Of a DNA stretch of 7,345 nt, positions 6,170 through 7,345 are shown piece after piece (the first letter of the stretch is position 1; each line of letters begins with the position of its first letter). The DNA lies in contig JBMFOT010000103.1 in NCBI GenBank assembly GCA_049969495.1, positions 1 through 7,345 on the forward strand, given 5' to 3'. Made by a program: the position numbers and the translations under genes. The notes below the pieces were generated by a model that saw only the letters and a list, made by a program, of their open reading frames with translations, was not told the origin of the DNA and did not search any database. Origin of the DNA: HRBIN16 sp049969495. GTDB lineage: Bacteria > Armatimonadota > HRBIN16.

Positions 6170-7273
6170 TCACCTCCCTTTTTGTGCCGCGCGGCTTGGA
6201 AGCCACACCTGCTTACGCCAGGCGAGTGCAAGGGTCGTCACCAGAGTGATCGCCACAAAGGGCAACACGAACCAGCGCATCACGAAAGTGTACTCCTCCA
6301 TCGCATCATGTCGACTGGCTTGCAGGGTAAGGTACACCACGTAGAAGATATAATACGCCACGAACAGGCTTCCTTCCCACCGCTTGATCTGGAAATCGCT
6401 GAATAAGATGGGAAAGCAAGCCAGCGAGACCGCAATCATCACCGGCGCATCGAAGCGGATGACCGCAGGAGCTACCTCCAGACCGAGAGAGGAGACTACT
6501 GTGCTAAAGCCAAGTACCGATAGGATGTTGAAAATGTTGCTGCCAATGATATTGCCCACAGCAATGTCGCGCTCTCGTCGGATGCTGGCAATGACGGACG
6601 TGACCAGCTCCGGCAGGGAGGTGCCCGCCGCTACGATAGTTAAGCCGATGATGAGTTCGCTGACGCCCAGCATGCGCGCCACTGCCACTGCACCATCGAT
6701 CAGCCAGTTTGAGCCCACTACCAACCCTGTCAAACCGCCCACGACCAGACCAACCAACCGAAGATATTCCCACGCTCCGCCGGATATGTCGTTGTTTGCG
6801 ATGGCGATCTCTTGCTCGAACTCGGGGTCTTTCCGGGCGGTGCGCCCCATCCAGAAGAGATAGGAAAAGAAAATCGCCAGCAGTACCAGTCCGTCACCGC
6901 GCGTGAGGCGCCCATCGTAAGCCATCAGGAAAAACAACAACGCCGTCGCAATCATCAGAGGTACTTCGACCCGGACGATCCGTTTACTGACCCCCAGCGG
7001 AGCCACGACAGCAGACATACCCAGAATGAGCAACACGTTCACGATGTTGCTTCCCACCACGTTACCGACCGAGATGCCGGACAGCCCCTTGTAGCTGGAC
7101 AACACCGACACCGCCATCTCGGGTGCGCTGGTACCAAAAGCCACCAGCGTCAGACCAATCACCACCCGGGGGATGCCCAGTGCCAGCGCCAGGCGCGATG
7201 CCCCTCGCACCAGCCACTCCCCACCGAGCAGCAACAACGCCAATCCCACCACGAGGAGAACCACGTTTTCCAT
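6170..7273 (-). CDS. Na+/Ca2+ exchanger-family (CaCA, YrbG-like) inner-membrane antiporter
   Basis: A 367-residue membrane protein with the two inverted alpha-repeats that define the calcium/cation antiporter superfamily. Repeat 1 has GTSAPE (47-52) and GNVVGSN (70-76); repeat 2 has GTSLPE (217-222) and GNIIGSN (240-246). E52 and E222 are the expected Ca2+-coordinating glutamates, and both are present. A hydrophilic acidic central loop (about 144-170) separates the halves. It probably expels Ca2+ in exchange for Na+ or H+. It is somewhat longer than typical bacterial members (about 320 residues, from memory), because an extra hydrophobic helix (about 331-352) and a basic tail follow repeat 2. 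The ATG at 7273 is preceded by GAGG (7288-7285) and AGGTGG (7283-7278), supporting this start. It is the first gene of an operon with the aldehyde dehydrogenase; no functional link between the two is obvious. Confidence 0.93.
   Translation of the reverse strand: MENVVLLVVGLALLLLGGEWLVRGASRLALALGIPRVVIGLTLVAFGTSAPEMAVSVLSSYKGLSGISVGNVVGSNIVNVLLILGMSAVVAPLGVSKRIVRVEVPLMIATALLFFLMAYDGRLTRGDGLVLLAIFFSYLFWMGRTARKDPEFEQEIAIANNDISGGAWEYLRLVGLVVGGLTGLVVGSNWLIDGAVAVARMLGVSELIIGLTIVAAGTSLPELVTSVIASIRRERDIAVGNIIGSNIFNILSVLGFSTVVSSLGLEVAPAVIRFDAPVMIAVSLACFPILFSDFQIKRWEGSLFVAYYIFYVVYLTLQASRHDAMEEYTFVMRWFVLPFVAITLVTTLALAWRKQVWLPSRAAQKGR
6171..6179 (-). promoter_or_regulatory. strong ribosome binding site that fixes the aldehyde dehydrogenase start
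   Basis: On the minus strand AGGGAGGTG reads from 6179 to 6171, with eight bases between its GGAGG core and the ATG at 6164. It lies across the stop codon of the antiporter gene, so ribosomes finishing that gene could reinitiate here. This favours the start at 6164 over the upstream GTG at 6206. Confidence 0.75.
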
Positions 7274-7299
7274 GTGACCACCTACCTCAAAAATGTTGG

Positions 7300-7318
7300 G
7301 TGCTTAGCGACTCAGCAC
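7300..7318. promoter_or_regulatory. 19-bp imperfect palindrome upstream of the antiporter gene (candidate operator)
   Basis: GTGCTTAG (7300-7307) and CTCAGCAC (7311-7318) are inverted copies with one mismatch, around a three-base CGA centre. The centre is about 36 bp upstream of the antiporter ATG. It could bind a dimeric regulator or form a small hairpin in the leader RNA. The symmetry is directly visible; the role is inferred. Confidence 0.35.
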
Positions 7319-7332
7319 TGCACCTACCGCCG

Positions 7333-7338
7333 ATTCTA
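7333..7338 (-). promoter_or_regulatory. possible -10 box for the antiporter-aldehyde dehydrogenase operon
   Basis: TAGAAT reads on the minus strand from 7338 to 7333, 60 bp upstream of the antiporter start. The matching -35 box would fall outside the window, so this cannot be confirmed. If real, transcription would begin near 7326, just before the 19-bp dyad. Confidence 0.25.
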
Positions 7339-7345
7339 CCCCAGC

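Noticed and set aside
6165..6206. N-terminal extension of the aldehyde dehydrogenase from a GTG at 6206
   Set aside because: It would overlap the antiporter gene by 37 bp and lacks a good ribosome site, while the ATG at 6164 has one.
6384..6863. 159-codon plus-strand frame opposite the antiporter
   Set aside because: The sequence is low-complexity T/P/R/M-rich and mirrors the conserved alpha-repeat codons on the other strand; no ribosome site of note.
1..7345. CRISPR arrays, tRNA or rRNA genes, insertion sequences
   Set aside because: No regularly spaced repeats, cloverleaf-like sequence, rRNA motifs or transposase reading frames were seen on either strand.

Overview
The window is ordinary bacterial chromosome of moderate-to-high GC, with Shine-Dalgarno-led genes packed closely on both strands. 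A carbohydrate ABC transporter in which the binding protein and MalF-like permease are one polypeptide fits a free-living, possibly thermophilic or soil/hot-spring lineage such as Armatimonadota. That placement is a guess from style and is not shown by any marker gene here.

Layout, left to right. Bases 1-192 are non-coding: a strongly G/T-rich stretch, then a plausible promoter overlapped by dyad symmetry. A long plus-strand gene (193-2649) encodes the binding protein-permease fusion. The MalG-type second permease that normally follows is absent; only a 25-codon ORF overlaps the fusion's stop. Next comes a two-gene plus-strand module (2750-4438): an OLD/AAA_15-like ABC-type ATPase, abutted without a spacer by a DUF3226-type TOPRIM protein. 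Its architecture parallels the ATPase + TOPRIM pairs of anti-phage systems such as PARIS and split OLD nucleases, and it is the most interesting part of the window. After it come a perfect 7-bp hairpin, then a 40-codon ORF that is almost entirely a twin-arginine signal peptide and that overlaps a 23-codon ORF. These small ORFs look like gene remnants or a very small exported protein.

The right part is a minus-strand operon facing the plus-strand genes. It holds a Na+/Ca2+ exchanger-family antiporter (7273-6170), followed after 5 bp by an NAD(P)+-dependent aldehyde dehydrogenase (6164-4740). Upstream of the antiporter are an operator-like 19-bp dyad and a possible -10 box.

How the parts relate: the transporter imports a sugar or oligosaccharide and needs a MalG-like partner and an ATPase encoded elsewhere. 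The ATPase-TOPRIM pair is flanked by truncated-looking ORFs, and in hand-counted samples it tends to a lower GC content than the transporter. This would fit an accessory cassette inserted into or beside a sugar-transport locus, which is inference only.
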